The translations under genes were made by a program, and so were the position numbers. The notes beneath the pieces were generated by a model. The model was not told the origin of the DNA. It searched no databases and worked only from the letters and a program-made list of their open reading frames with translations. Positions 18,210 to 26,791 of a stretch of DNA of 64,000 nt are shown piece by piece (within the stretch, counting starts at the first letter, position 1; each line of letters begins with the position of its first letter). Origin of the DNA: an uncultured Flavobacteriales bacterium (lineage in GTDB: Bacteria; Bacteroidota; Bacteroidia; Flavobacteriales_D; Sanyastnellaceae); NCBI GenBank assembly GCA_938074325.1, contig CALJFZ010000002.1, forward strand, positions 124,001-188,000, given 5' to 3'.

Positions 18210-18863
18210 ATGCAACACCTCATAGCCCCCTCCATCTTGGCCGCCGATTTCGCCAATTTGCAACGCGACATTGAACTTGTCAATGCATCCGAGGCGGATT
18301 GGTTTCACTTAGACGTAATGGATGGGGTGTTTGTGCCGAACATCAGCTTTGGTATGCCTGTGATAAAGGCCATTGCCCAACACGCCAAGAAACCCTTGGA
18401 TGTCCATTTGATGATCGTTGATCCCGATCGTTACATCGAGGAATTCAAAAACCTGGGTGCAGATGTTTTGACTGTTCACTACGAAGCTTGCACGCATTTG
18501 CATCGTACGGTTCAGTCCATTCAGACGCACGGCATGAAAGCAGGCGTGGCGTTGAATCCGCACACTCCGGTTGAGGGGTTGAAGGACATCATTGAGGACG
18601 TAGATCTCGTTTGTTTGATGTCGGTTAACCCTGGTTTTGGTGGTCAAAAATTCATTGAGCGCACCTACGACAAAGTGCGTGCTTTGCGCAAGATGATCGA
18701 CGATTCAACGTCGTGTGCACTGATTGAAATTGACGGGGGAGTGGGGCCTGAAAACTGGGAGAAACTGGTAGACGCCGGCGCAAATGTGCTCGTGGCCGGC
18801 TCCTCAACATTTAGAGCCTCCGACCCGCACGCAGCCGTGCGGAAAATGAAAGGAATGCAATAA
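18210..18863 (+). CDS. rpe: Ribulose-phosphate 3-epimerase
   Basis: Interconverts ribulose-5-phosphate and xylulose-5-phosphate in the pentose phosphate pathway. The 217-residue TIM barrel begins IAPSILAADFANL and carries the metal/catalytic motifs WFHLDVMDGVFVPN, LDVHLMI, VHYEA, MSVNPGFGGQKF and EIDGGVG. The start at 18210 matches the family N-terminus; the codons upstream would only lengthen it with unrelated sequence. It converges on clpS with 6 bases between stops. Confidence 0.96.
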   Translation: MQHLIAPSILAADFANLQRDIELVNASEADWFHLDVMDGVFVPNISFGMPVIKAIAQHAKKPLDVHLMIVDPDRYIEEFKNLGADVLTVHYEACTHLHRTVQSIQTHGMKAGVALNPHTPVEGLKDIIEDVDLVCLMSVNPGFGGQKFIERTYDKVRALRKMIDDSTSCALIEIDGGVGPENWEKLVDAGANVLVAGSSTFRASDPHAAVRKMKGMQ

Positions 18864-18869
18864 AGCAGG

Positions 18870-19202
18870 TTAAGCTTCGATTTCCGCGGTGAGGTCAGCC
18901 TTCAGAAGCTTAGTGCACCGCGGTTCCAATTCATCGTACGTTCCGCTCATCACGGTGCACTTCCCTTTGAAGTGAACGAGCAAGGCACACTGCTCCGCCT
19001 GGTTTGAGTCGTGTCCACACACTGCAATCAACATTTCGATGACATGATCAAATGTGTTGTGTTCATCGTTGTACAATACCAAGTTGAAACCTGCACTCTC
19101 GACCGTCTCTAAAACAGGGTCTACTGCAACCTGCTCCAGGGTGTCACTGTTGACGAGCGTTCCCGAAGGACGCTGGGAGTTCTTGAATACTCGTGGCTTC
19201 AT
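18870..19202 (-). CDS. clpS: ATP-dependent Clp protease adaptor ClpS
   Basis: A 110-residue adaptor that hands N-degron substrates to ClpAP. The core shows the type N-end-rule binding pattern FNLVLYNDEHNTFDHVIEML (Asn-Asp before the helix) and later CALLVHFKGKCTVMSGTYDEL. The N-terminal about 35 residues are a flexible extension as in other ClpS proteins. ATG at 19202 was chosen over an upstream TTG; a TATTTTTG box ends 6 bases before it. A transferase of the ATE/Bpt family, which creates ClpS substrates, is encoded nearby at 14953. Confidence 0.93.
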   Translation of the reverse strand: MKPRVFKNSQRPSGTLVNSDTLEQVAVDPVLETVESAGFNLVLYNDEHNTFDHVIEMLIAVCGHDSNQAEQCALLVHFKGKCTVMSGTYDELEPRCTKLLKADLTAEIEA

Positions 19203-19208
19203 ATGCGA

Positions 19209-19216
19209 CAAAAATA
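19209..19216 (-). promoter_or_regulatory. -7 box before clpS
   Basis: TATTTTTG on the minus strand, a perfect TAnnTTTG match, six bases before the clpS ATG. Confidence 0.45.
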
Positions 19217-19279
19217 GACCAATGTGGGCAGGCTGTGCACATTAGGAGAACAAAGGTCACATCAGAGGGTTCTAATTGC

Positions 19280-19966
19280 ATGAATAAAGCCAAGGTGTTG
19301 TTAGTCGCACCCAAGGGTGCACCAGAGAATGGTGAAGTTACCCTTGCATTGTCCAATTTGGGATACGAGGTGAGTAGCACCTCTACTCCAGAGGAGACGG
19401 TTATGACGGCGTTCGAGGAAGAGGCTCAAGCAGTGATTTGGCCGGAGGGGCTGAACGAGGAGTCAGCTTGGTCCCGGGTACGGAACATTTTGGAATCCCG
19501 TAGCCCTCTTATTTCTGTATCCTCGAGTCTAAGCCTTAATAACAACGCCGAGGACACAGCCGGCAACGCCGACGATCTAACGTCTCCACTTACAACTGTT
19601 GAGGCGCTGATAGCACAACTTGAACACATTGGAGCCACCAAAGCCGGTAAGCACCAATTCTACACCAAAGTGGGCAACAAGCTTCGCCGCATTGAGCTGA
19701 GCGAAATTCGGTACATACAGGTTGAAGGCAAATACAGCGCTATCCAACTCGCATCTCGTCAATATCACGTGAAAGCGTCCCTCAAGGACTTGCTCATGAT
19801 TTTGGCATCTGAGGATTTTGTCCGGGTAAGCCGCAACTTCGTGGTCAACCTGAATCACATCGACCACATCGATGTGTACCAAAGCACGGTTCACGTAGCA
19901 GGTGAAGACGTTCCTGTGAGCCGGACATACAAAGACAACCTCATGAAAAACGTCCGACTTCTTTAA
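19280..19966 (+). CDS. LytTR DNA-binding regulator with degenerate receiver-like N-terminus
   Basis: A 228-residue regulator. The C-terminal 105 residues form a LytTR domain (HQFYTKVGNKLRRIELSEI, IRYIQVEGKYSAIQL, FVRVSRNFVVNLNHID, VPVSRTYKDNLMK). The N-terminal about 100 residues follow the alternating pattern of a receiver (KAKVLLVAP, NLGYEV, AVIWPEG) but lack the acidic pair and the phospho-acceptor aspartate, so it is unlikely to be phosphorylated in the usual way. No histidine kinase is adjacent. ATG at 19280 begins the receiver-like fold; earlier codons run into the clpS promoter. It lies 45 bases upstream of glnS, which has its own promoter. Confidence 0.83.
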   Translation: MNKAKVLLVAPKGAPENGEVTLALSNLGYEVSSTSTPEETVMTAFEEEAQAVIWPEGLNEESAWSRVRNILESRSPLISVSSSLSLNNNAEDTAGNADDLTSPLTTVEALIAQLEHIGATKAGKHQFYTKVGNKLRRIELSEIRYIQVEGKYSAIQLASRQYHVKASLKDLLMILASEDFVRVSRNFVVNLNHIDHIDVYQSTVHVAGEDVPVSRTYKDNLMKNVRLL

Positions 19967-19978
19967 GGCCGGAGGTGT

Positions 19979-20007
19979 TTGATTGGCAGAGGGAGGCGTT
20001 AACTTTG
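19979..20007 (+). promoter_or_regulatory. Promoter of glnS
   Basis: TTG at 19979-19981, 18-base spacer, TAACTTTG at 20000-20007. The ATG follows 4 bases later, so the transcript is probably leaderless. Confidence 0.5.
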
Positions 20008-20011
20008 TAGT

Positions 20012-21694
20012 ATGGCAGACTCCTCCACAGGAACGGATGATGCGCCAAAGCGGGCGCTGAATTTCATTGAACAAAAAATTGAAGCGGACATCGCTGCTGG
20101 AAAGCACGGTGGCGAGGTTCACACGCGCTTTCCTCCTGAACCCAATGGGTACCTTCACATTGGCCATGCCAAGGCCATCTGCGTAAGCTTTGGACTGGCC
20201 CAGCAATATGGGGGGAAAACCAACCTGCGGTTTGACGACACCAACCCGGAGAAGGAAAGCGTTGAGTACGTCAATGCCATTCGCGAAGACATCGCTTGGC
20301 TTGGGTTTGATTGGAACGGAGGCGAATATTACACAAGCGATTATTTCCAACAGCTTTACGATTACGCCTGTGATTTGATTCGAAAAGGTCTTGCCTACGC
20401 GGACGATCAGACTGCTGAGGAGATTGCCTATCAAAAAGGGGCGCCTGGAAAACCCGGCGAAAACAGTCCATTCCGCGACCGTTCCGTTGATGAGAATCTG
20501 CGCCTCTTTGAAGAAATGAAGGCGGGCAAATGCCAAGAAGGTGCACGGGTTTTGAGGGCTAAAATTGACATGGCTCACGACAACATGCTGATGCGTGACC
20601 CGGTCATCTACCGTGTTAAGTTTATTGAGCACCACCGAACGGGCAATGATTGGGTCATTTATCCCATGTATGATTTTGCCCACGGTCAATCGGATTCAAT
20701 CGAGCGCATTTCGCACAGCTTGTGTTCATTGGAATTTGAGAACCACCGCCCACTTTATAACTGGTTCATTGAGGCGTTGGGGATCTACCCCAGCGAACAA
20801 ACGGAATTTGCCCGGCTGAACCTCAACTATACCATCATGTCCAAGCGAAAGTTGCTGCGGTTGGTGGAGGAGGGGGTTGTCGATGGTTGGGATGATCCTC
20901 GTATGCCCACCATTTCAGGTCTTCGCCGTCGTGGGTATACGCCGGAAAGCATTCGTGTATTTGCCGATCGTGTCGGTGTGGCGAAGCGTAATAATACCAT
21001 CGATGTAAGCCTTCTGGAGTGGTCGTTGCGCGATGATTTGAACCGGCGAGCACCGCGTGTTATGGCGGTTTTAGATCCGATCCGGCTGGTTGTTCTGAAT
21101 TACCCTGCAGGTGAAACGGAGATGTTGACGACTGTGAACAACCCCGAAGATGAATCTGCCGGAACGCGTGAAATTCCCTTTGGTCGGGAGCTGTGGATGG
21201 AGGCAGAAGATTTCCGGGTGGATGTCAACAAGAAATGGTTCCGACTTGCGCCTGGTCGCACCGTGCGGTTGAAATCTGCGTACATCGTAGAGTACGTCGA
21301 TCACATAGAGGATGAAAATGGAAAGGTGACCGAAGTGCACGTGAACTACATTCCAAACAGTCGCAGCGGGCAAGATACTTCGGGCGTGAAGCCCAAAGGA
21401 ACGTTGCATTGGGTGAGTGCAGAGCACGCTCAAGACGCGGAGGTGCGGCTCTATGATCGGTTATTCAAGGAAGAATCGCCAGAGGCGAACGGGGATTTCA
21501 TGGATGCCTTGAACCCAGAGAGCCTGAGCATTCTAAAAGGGTGTAAGATTGAGCCTTCGTTGGCCGAAGCTCAGGTTGGGACCGTGTTCCAATTCACCCG
21601 CTTGGGTTACTTCACCTTGGATTCGAAGTACAGCGGTCTCGGTGCGCCTGTTTTCAACCGCGCCGTTACGTTGAAGGACGGTTGGAAGGGTTGA
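20012..21694 (+). CDS. glnS: Glutaminyl-tRNA synthetase
   Basis: Class I synthetase charging tRNA-Gln. The 560 residues have the GlnRS signature FPPEPNGYLHIGHAKAI (HIGH), FDDTNPEKE, the KMSKS-type loop YTIMSKRKL, RMPTISGLRRRGYTP and the C-terminal anticodon-binding barrels (ELWMEAEDF, WFRLAPGRTVRLK). FPPEPNG and the GlnRS-specific GLRRRGY argue against GltX. It ends one base before the convergent cca stop, with no room for a terminator hairpin. Confidence 0.97.
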   Translation: MADSSTGTDDAPKRALNFIEQKIEADIAAGKHGGEVHTRFPPEPNGYLHIGHAKAICVSFGLAQQYGGKTNLRFDDTNPEKESVEYVNAIREDIAWLGFDWNGGEYYTSDYFQQLYDYACDLIRKGLAYADDQTAEEIAYQKGAPGKPGENSPFRDRSVDENLRLFEEMKAGKCQEGARVLRAKIDMAHDNMLMRDPVIYRVKFIEHHRTGNDWVIYPMYDFAHGQSDSIERISHSLCSLEFENHRPLYNWFIEALGIYPSEQTEFARLNLNYTIMSKRKLLRLVEEGVVDGWDDPRMPTISGLRRRGYTPESIRVFADRVGVAKRNNTIDVSLLEWSLRDDLNRRAPRVMAVLDPIRLVVLNYPAGETEMLTTVNNPEDESAGTREIPFGRELWMEAEDFRVDVNKKWFRLAPGRTVRLKSAYIVEYVDHIEDENGKVTEVHVNYIPNSRSGQDTSGVKPKGTLHWVSAEHAQDAEVRLYDRLFKEESPEANGDFMDALNPESLSILKGCKIEPSLAEAQVGTVFQFTRLGYFTLDSKYSGLGAPVFNRAVTLKDGWKG

Positions 21695-23122
21695 TCAGTT
21701 TTTGGGGGTAAGCCCCATGTCGGACGCCAACTGGAGCATGAGCGCCCTTGCGGGCGCGTGCTCATTGGGAATGTCACCTTCGAGAATGGCTTCCTTGATG
21801 GCGTTTTTCAAATCACCGATGGGCCGGCTGGGTGGAATGCCGAACGTTTCCATGATTTCCTCTCCCGATATCGGCGGCTGAAAATTCCGGAGGTTGTCTT
21901 TTTCCTCCACATCCTTGAGCTTCTGGACGACAATGTCATAGTTCGCGAGGTAACGCTTCACCCGGGACTCATTCTTGGATGTGATATCGGCCCGACAGAG
22001 CACCATCAGCGCGTCGATGTCATCTCCCGCATCGAATAGCAGCCTGCGCACCGCACTGTCAGTGATTTGGTTTTTGGTCAAGGCGATGGGACGGAGGTGC
22101 AGGAGAACCAGCTTTTGAACAAACTTCATTTTGTGGTCCAATGGCAGCTTCATCCGCTTGAAGATTTTGGGCACCATGCGGGCTCCTTTGTCCTCGTGAC
22201 CGTGAAACGTCCAACCGTGGTTTTTCTGGAATCGTTTGGTCGCCGGTTTGGCGATGTCGTGCATGATGGCGGCCCATCTCAGCCAAAGGTCGTCGGAGAC
22301 TTTTGCTACATTGTCGAGCACCTCAAGCGTGTGGTAGAAATTGTCTTTATGGCCAATTCCATCTCGCCATTCTACGCCCTTGAGCGCCTCCATTTCAGGG
22401 AAGATAAGTTCGATTAAGCCACACTTATCCAGCAGTTTAAATCCTGTTGAAGGCCGGGGGCTCAGGATGATTTTATGCAGTTCAGTGTGAATCCTTTCCT
22501 GGCTGATGATTTCCATTCTTCCCGCATTCCGTTGAATGGAAGACAGATTCGATTCCGTGATGCGAAAATTGAGTTGAGTGGCAAAGCGAATCGCTCGAAG
22601 CATCCTCAATGGATCATCACTGAAGGTGATGTCAGGGTCAAGCGGTGTTTGAATGCAGCGGTCTTCCAAGTCTCGAACCCCGTTGAAGGGATCAACAAGA
22701 TCGCCAAATGTTTCGGCATTCAGGCTGATGGCTAGGGCGTTGATCGTGAAATCCCGGCGGTTTTGGTCGTCCTCAATTGTGCCATCCTCTACGATGGGCT
22801 TACGGCTCCCGCGTTCGTAGGATTCTTTGCGTGCTCCGACAAACTCCACTTCCCAATCCCTGTAACGAAACATGGCCGTGCCGAAGTTCTTGAAGACCGT
22901 GACCTTGCCCGCTTTGAGTGCGTCTGATGCCGACCGCGCCAAATCAATTCCGCTGCCTTCGACCACAATGTCAATGTCTTTACAACGGCGTTGCAACAAC
23001 AAGTCACGCACAAATCCGCCAATGGCAAACGCAGATTTCCCTTGTTCGTCAGCAATTTCCCCAATGGTGCGAAACAACGGGTGATTCAAGTGGGCCGAGT
23101 AATTCATGGCTTCAGCTGACAT
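21695..23122 (-). CDS. cca: CCA-adding tRNA nucleotidyltransferase with HD domain
   Basis: Class II polymerase-beta-type enzyme that adds or repairs the tRNA 3' CCA end. The tRNA gene at 34478 has no encoded CCA, consistent with need for it. In 475 residues it shows the head motif [12 protein letters not shown], the metal site DIDIVVEG, the [10 protein letters not shown] motif, [19 protein letters not shown], and a C-terminal HD domain ([11 protein letters not shown]). ATG at 23122 is supported by a TACCTTTG box 4 bases upstream; a second ATG five codons later is possible. Confidence 0.93.
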   Translation of the reverse strand: MSAEAMNYSAHLNHPLFRTIGEIADEQGKSAFAIGGFVRDLLLQRRCKDIDIVVEGSGIDLARSASDALKAGKVTVFKNFGTAMFRYRDWEVEFVGARKESYERGSRKPIVEDGTIEDDQNRRDFTINALAISLNAETFGDLVDPFNGVRDLEDRCIQTPLDPDITFSDDPLRMLRAIRFATQLNFRITESNLSSIQRNAGRMEIISQERIHTELHKIILSPRPSTGFKLLDKCGLIELIFPEMEALKGVEWRDGIGHKDNFYHTLEVLDNVAKVSDDLWLRWAAIMHDIAKPATKRFQKNHGWTFHGHEDKGARMVPKIFKRMKLPLDHKMKFVQKLVLLHLRPIALTKNQITDSAVRRLLFDAGDDIDALMVLCRADITSKNESRVKRYLANYDIVVQKLKDVEEKDNLRNFQPPISGEEIMETFGIPPSRPIGDLKNAIKEAILEGDIPNEHAPARALMLQLASDMGLTPKN

Positions 23123-23126
23123 GGAG

Positions 23127-23134
23127 CAAAGGTA
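23127..23134 (-). promoter_or_regulatory. -7 box before cca
   Basis: TACCTTTG on the minus strand, a perfect TAnnTTTG match, exactly 4 bases before the ATG at 23122. Confidence 0.45.
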
Positions 23135-23140
23135 ACGGGA

Positions 23141-23737
23141 TTAACTCCTCAGGATGCGCATACGCCCCTCATTGTCAAAGTGGACCATCATGGACGCCTG
23201 GTCAGAGTTCAACTCAGTTCGTTTGTGTTCGCCCGGGTAGTCTACGGCGTTGACAATTTCCCCATTGACCTCAGCGAAGGTGCGAGGGGTTGGTTGCTTC
23301 GCCAGGTTAGCACTGGTGGATGCCAACGGTCGGCCGATGCCTGCGATCATGAATGCCAGGTAGGGATCGCTAACAAGTCGTACGGCGATGGATCCGTCCT
23401 CTCGCACCATGCCGGGAGCGAAGACGTAACGGCATTGCGGGTTCAAGATTCCGACCAACGTTACCGGGCGGTCACTCACCTCAAGCAGTTCCCATGCCGC
23501 TTCGGGCAGATGAGGCAGGAGGTGTTCCAATTCCCCTTCTGAATCGACCAACATGAGCAATGTTTCCGTGCGGTTCCGTTGCTTGATATCAAAGATTCGG
23601 TCGACTCCTTTCTCCGATGTTGAATCTGCTGCCAGTCCCCAAACCGTATCCGTGGCATGCAAAACGACCCCTTCACCTCGCAATGTCTTCACTGCATTGA
23701 GTGCGTCGGAGTGCCAATTGGGCCTCTTTTTAGCCAT
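23141..23737 (-). CDS. tsaC: Threonylcarbamoyl-AMP synthase (Sua5/YrdC family)
   Basis: First enzyme of the t6A tRNA modification: threonine, bicarbonate and ATP give threonylcarbamoyl-AMP. The 198-residue YrdC domain shows GEGVVLHATDTVWGLAAD, the KQRNRTETLLMLV basic motif, SDRPVTLVG, IAVRLVSDPYLAFM and RPLASTSANLA. There is no C-terminal Sua5 domain, so it is the short TsaC form. ATG at 23737 overlaps the purC stop by 8 bases; the longer frame only re-reads purC. It is last of phoH-purC-tsaC. Confidence 0.9.
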   Translation of the reverse strand: MAKKRPNWHSDALNAVKTLRGEGVVLHATDTVWGLAADSTSEKGVDRIFDIKQRNRTETLLMLVDSEGELEHLLPHLPEAAWELLEVSDRPVTLVGILNPQCRYVFAPGMVREDGSIAVRLVSDPYLAFMIAGIGRPLASTSANLAKQPTPRTFAEVNGEIVNAVDYPGEHKRTELNSDQASMMVHFDNEGRMRILRS

Positions 23738-24680
23738 GAGTCTTGATCCATTTGGCCACGGCTGCGTCGATGTCTGCAACCAAATCTGAAGTCGCGTTGC
23801 GCTCAAACGGTTGACCGGTGACTTGCTCGTACAAGCCCACGTACCGGTCGGTGACTTCCTGAATGAAGGAGTCGGGCATTTCGGGAACCGTTTGTCCTTC
23901 CAATCCCATGAAGTCGTGGGCCATGAGCCACTCCCGAACGAATTCCTTGCTCAGCTGCTTCTGTTGTTCACCGCGTTCCTGGCGGTCTTCGTAGCCGTCA
24001 GCAATGAAGTAGCGCGAACTGTCTGGGGTATGAATTTCATCGATCAGGTAGAGTTCGCCGTCCCGCAATCCAAATTCATATTTCGTATCCACCAATATCA
24101 AGCCACGCTCTTTAGCCATTTCTGTTCCTCGCTGAAACAGCGATCGGGTGACCCGCTCAAGTTCACTGTACAGTTCAGGAGAAACGATTTGACGGGCGAG
24201 GATGTCTGCCTTGCTGATGTCTTCATCGTGTCCTTCTTCTGCCTTGGTCGCGGGGGTAATGATGGGCGTCGGAAAGCGGTCGTGTTCCCTCATACCTTCT
24301 GGAAGGGGTACGCCGCAGAGCTCACGCTTTCCGCTTTTGTACGTGCGCCATGCGTGGCCTGTCAGGTAGCCGCGGATGACCATTTCAAGGCGAATGGGCT
24401 CGCATGCGTGGCCGATGGTAACCTGTGGGTGGGGGGTGTCGATTTTCCAAGTGGGAACGATGTCAGACACTGCATCGAGGAAATAACTGGCAATGCCGTT
24501 TAGCACCTGCCCTTTGAAGGGAATGGGCTTGGGCAAGATCACGTCGAATGCGCTGATGCGGTCGGACACCACAGCAACAATCTTGTCTTCGGCGATGGAA
24601 TACATGTCACGTACTTTCCCGTGGTAAGCTTTGGTTTGACTTGGGAATTCAAACCGAGAGGCGTGCAAGGATTGGCTCAT
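23730..24680 (-). CDS. purC: SAICAR synthetase
   Basis: Purine synthesis enzyme joining aspartate to CAIR. It has 316 residues, the longer form seen in Bacteroidota and yeast. Motifs include [23 protein letters not shown], the substrate region [25 protein letters not shown] and [14 protein letters not shown]. The start overlaps the phoH stop by 4 bases (ATGA), and the end overlaps tsaC, so the three genes are translationally coupled. Confidence 0.95.
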   Translation of the reverse strand: MSQSLHASRFEFPSQTKAYHGKVRDMYSIAEDKIVAVVSDRISAFDVILPKPIPFKGQVLNGIASYFLDAVSDIVPTWKIDTPHPQVTIGHACEPIRLEMVIRGYLTGHAWRTYKSGKRELCGVPLPEGMREHDRFPTPIITPATKAEEGHDEDISKADILARQIVSPELYSELERVTRSLFQRGTEMAKERGLILVDTKYEFGLRDGELYLIDEIHTPDSSRYFIADGYEDRQERGEQQKQLSKEFVREWLMAHDFMGLEGQTVPEMPDSFIQEVTDRYVGLYEQVTGQPFERNATSDLVADIDAAVAKWIKTHG

Positions 24681-25639
24681 GCTTTGGTGGGTGAGGTTTC
24701 TTCTGATTTTTCAAAAGCAGCAATGACCGCTTTGACTAAGCGGTGACGGATAACATCCGATCCGTCGAGTTGGATAAAGGAAATGCCCTCGATGTTGGGC
24801 AGAACGCGGCGAGCATATTTCAGACCCGAGGCTTGTTTATGCGGCAAGTCAATTTGAGATGCATCGCCCGTCACGACGAATTTTGCTTCCTTTCCCATGC
24901 GGGTGAGGAACATTTTTATCTGCGCGACGGTCGTGTTTTGGGCTTCATCAAGGATGACAAATGCCTTGTCCAGGGTTCGCCCTCTCATGAATGCGAGCGG
25001 GGCGATTTCTATGACCCCCTTTTCCAGGTAATCGGCGACTTTGTCGAAGGGTAACATGTCGGTTAAAGCGTCGTACAGCGGTTGCAAATAGGGGTCGAGC
25101 TTTTCCTTCAAGTCTCCCGGAAGAAAGCCGAGGTTTTCTCCGGCTTCAACAGCGGGACGTGTCAAGATGATTTTTTTGACGCGCTTGTCCTTGAGCGCAG
25201 CAACGGCCATGGCCACGGCAGTGTATGTTTTGCCCGTTCCAGCAGGACCGATGGCGAAGACCATGTCGTCTTGGCGAATTGCATCCACGAGGCGCTGTTG
25301 GTTTCGGCTGCGAGCAATGATTCGGTTTCCATTGGGGCCGTAGACCAGCGTATCGTCTTTTTTGGACTGGGACATGACCTCACTTTCCTCCGATCCGAGG
25401 AGTTTGTGAATGGAGTCTTCTCCCAATTCATTGAAGCGTTCGATGTGCCACAAAACCATGCGCATGACTTCTTCGAATCGGCCAATGTCCTCGATGGCCC
25501 CTTGCGCAATGATGGTTTCCCCGCGCGTGACGAGGTGCAATTTGGGGAATGCACTTTTAAGGATGCGCCAATTGGCGTTTTCCACTCCTAAAAGCAACAA
25601 CGGATCAACACCTTGAATGGATATCTCTTTCTTTTGCAT
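24677..25639 (-). CDS. phoH: PhoH-like ATPase
   Basis: A 320-residue cytosolic P-loop ATPase linked to RNA metabolism. The N-terminal part resembles a KH-like module (about 1-85); the ATPase domain has Walker A GPAGTGKT at 131-138, [19 protein letters not shown], Walker [13 protein letters not shown] and [14 protein letters not shown] at 25639 is chosen because a TATTTTTG promoter box lies 9 bases upstream and the family starts with such a short leader. It heads the phoH-purC-tsaC unit and is divergent from the SAM-hydrolase-like gene. Confidence 0.94.
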   Translation of the reverse strand: MQKKEISIQGVDPLLLLGVENANWRILKSAFPKLHLVTRGETIIAQGAIEDIGRFEEVMRMVLWHIERFNELGEDSIHKLLGSEESEVMSQSKKDDTLVYGPNGNRIIARSRNQQRLVDAIRQDDMVFAIGPAGTGKTYTAVAMAVAALKDKRVKKIILTRPAVEAGENLGFLPGDLKEKLDPYLQPLYDALTDMLPFDKVADYLEKGVIEIAPLAFMRGRTLDKAFVILDEAQNTTVAQIKMFLTRMGKEAKFVVTGDASQIDLPHKQASGLKYARRVLPNIEGISFIQLDGSDVIRHRLVKAVIAAFEKSEETSPTKA

Positions 25640-25648
25640 GTGCGGATA

Positions 25649-25682
25649 CAAAAATAGGTTCCCCACCTTTGCAAAATGCCAA
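25649..25682 (-). promoter_or_regulatory. Promoter of phoH-purC-tsaC
   Basis: On the minus strand a TTG (25682-25680), a 23-base spacer and a perfect TATTTTTG -7 box (25656-25649), 9 bases before the phoH ATG. The -33 element lies inside the start of the divergent gene. Confidence 0.45.
25664..25671 (+). promoter_or_regulatory. -7-like box before the SAM hydrolase-like gene
   Basis: CACCTTTG, four bases before the ATG at 25676; same spacing as at coaE, rpe, glnS and cca. Confidence 0.35.
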
Positions 25683-26494
25683 TCGTAACGCTTACATCTG
25701 ACTTTGGTTTGGACAGCCATTATACCGCTGTCATCAAAGGTGCGCTGTACAAGCGCGTAGAGGACGTACGCATCGTGGATATCTCACATCGCATCCGAAA
25801 GTTTGATGCAGTAGAAGCGGCATTTGTGTTGCGTTCGGTGTACCATGAATTCCCTGAGGGTAGCATCCATTTGATTTGCGTTCGCAGCGCCGAAACTCCG
25901 GAAAGTCCGCACCGGTTGGTTCGCCTCGACGGGCATTATTTCATCGGGGCCGATACAGGCGTATTTCGGCTGCTTTCGGATAAGCAGCCCGAAGGCGTTT
26001 TTGATTTCTCAGGGTTGAATATGGACGTAGCGGCACCTACGTTTCCTGAGCGAGAAGTATTTGTTCCAGCAGCAGCACATTTGGCAAGAGGAGGAAAGGA
26101 AGATTTGATTGGACGTTCCACCGGCGGCCTCAAGGAAGCCCAGCCCCGCAGACTGAGTTACGATCAGGATTGCCTGGTCGGACACGTGGTCTACATCGAT
26201 GACTACGGGAATGTGATCACCAATATTTCCCGGCAGGCCTTCAAGGAATTCGGCAAAGGGCGCCCTTTTGAGATCCAACTCCGAACAAGCCGCATGTCCA
26301 TCCAGAAGATTTCGGAGCATTACGAAGACGTCCAAGTGGGAAAGGAGGTGGCCGTATTTAATTCTGCCGGCTTGCTCGAAATCGCCATGAACAACCACAG
26401 CGCTCCGGGCAATCGAGGAGGGGCGGACGCGTTGTTGGGTTTGAAGCGGGACCAAGCGGTGCGCATTCAATTCGATTCAGGAAGCCTTTTGTGA
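25676..26494 (+). CDS. SAM hydrolase / SAM-hydroxide adenosyltransferase (DUF62 family)
   Basis: A 272-residue protein of the DUF62 family, whose members hydrolyse S-adenosylmethionine to adenosine and methionine and are related to chlorinase and fluorinase. The start ITLTSDFG-type motif is present as [13 protein letters not shown], then [19 protein letters not shown], and the C-terminal [14 protein letters not shown], the substrate-contact region, and [13 protein letters not shown]. It lacks the inserted loop of the fluorinases as far as I can see. Its stop overlaps the next start (TGATG). Confidence 0.85.
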   Translation: MPIVTLTSDFGLDSHYTAVIKGALYKRVEDVRIVDISHRIRKFDAVEAAFVLRSVYHEFPEGSIHLICVRSAETPESPHRLVRLDGHYFIGADTGVFRLLSDKQPEGVFDFSGLNMDVAAPTFPEREVFVPAAAHLARGGKEDLIGRSTGGLKEAQPRRLSYDQDCLVGHVVYIDDYGNVITNISRQAFKEFGKGRPFEIQLRTSRMSIQKISEHYEDVQVGKEVAVFNSAGLLEIAMNNHSAPGNRGGADALLGLKRDQAVRIQFDSGSLL

Positions 26495-26778
26495 TGATTC
26501 TGCGGATCGTGAAAATGGAATTTAAGTCGGAATCAGTCTCCGCGTTCGATGCTCTTTTTAAGCAAGTACACGCCAAGATCGAAGCCATGCCCGGGTGCAG
26601 TCGGGTGCAAATTTTGAAAGGAATTGATAACCCTTGCCTCCGCACTACGCTGAGTTGGTGGGAGCGCCCGGAAGATTTGGAAGCGTACCGGCGTTCTGAA
26701 TTGTTCGGCCAAGTCTGGCCTGAAACAAAGGCGATGTTCCAATCATCTCCGGTGGCTTGGTCTACGGATTGGCCTTAA
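26494..26778 (+). CDS. Antibiotic biosynthesis monooxygenase (ABM) domain protein
   Basis: A 94-residue single ABM/dimeric ferredoxin-like domain: ILRIVKMEF, FDALFKQVHAKIEAMPGCSR, DNPCLRTTLSWWERPEDLEA and YRRSELFGQVW. Such small proteins include quinol monooxygenases and heme-degrading enzymes, but many have no known reaction, and no cofactor residue decides it here. ATG at 26494 overlaps the previous stop; GTG at 26491 is an alternative. It lies 13 bases before the GldF-GldG fusion. Confidence 0.72.
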   Translation: MILRIVKMEFKSESVSAFDALFKQVHAKIEAMPGCSRVQILKGIDNPCLRTTLSWWERPEDLEAYRRSELFGQVWPETKAMFQSSPVAWSTDWP

Positions 26779-26791
26779 CTTCGCTGTTACG

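Noticed and set aside
19577-20689. 370-codon minus-strand open frame opposite the LytTR gene and glnS
   Set aside because: It is a mirror of two well-supported plus-strand genes (HIGH and LytTR motifs intact) and has no family features.
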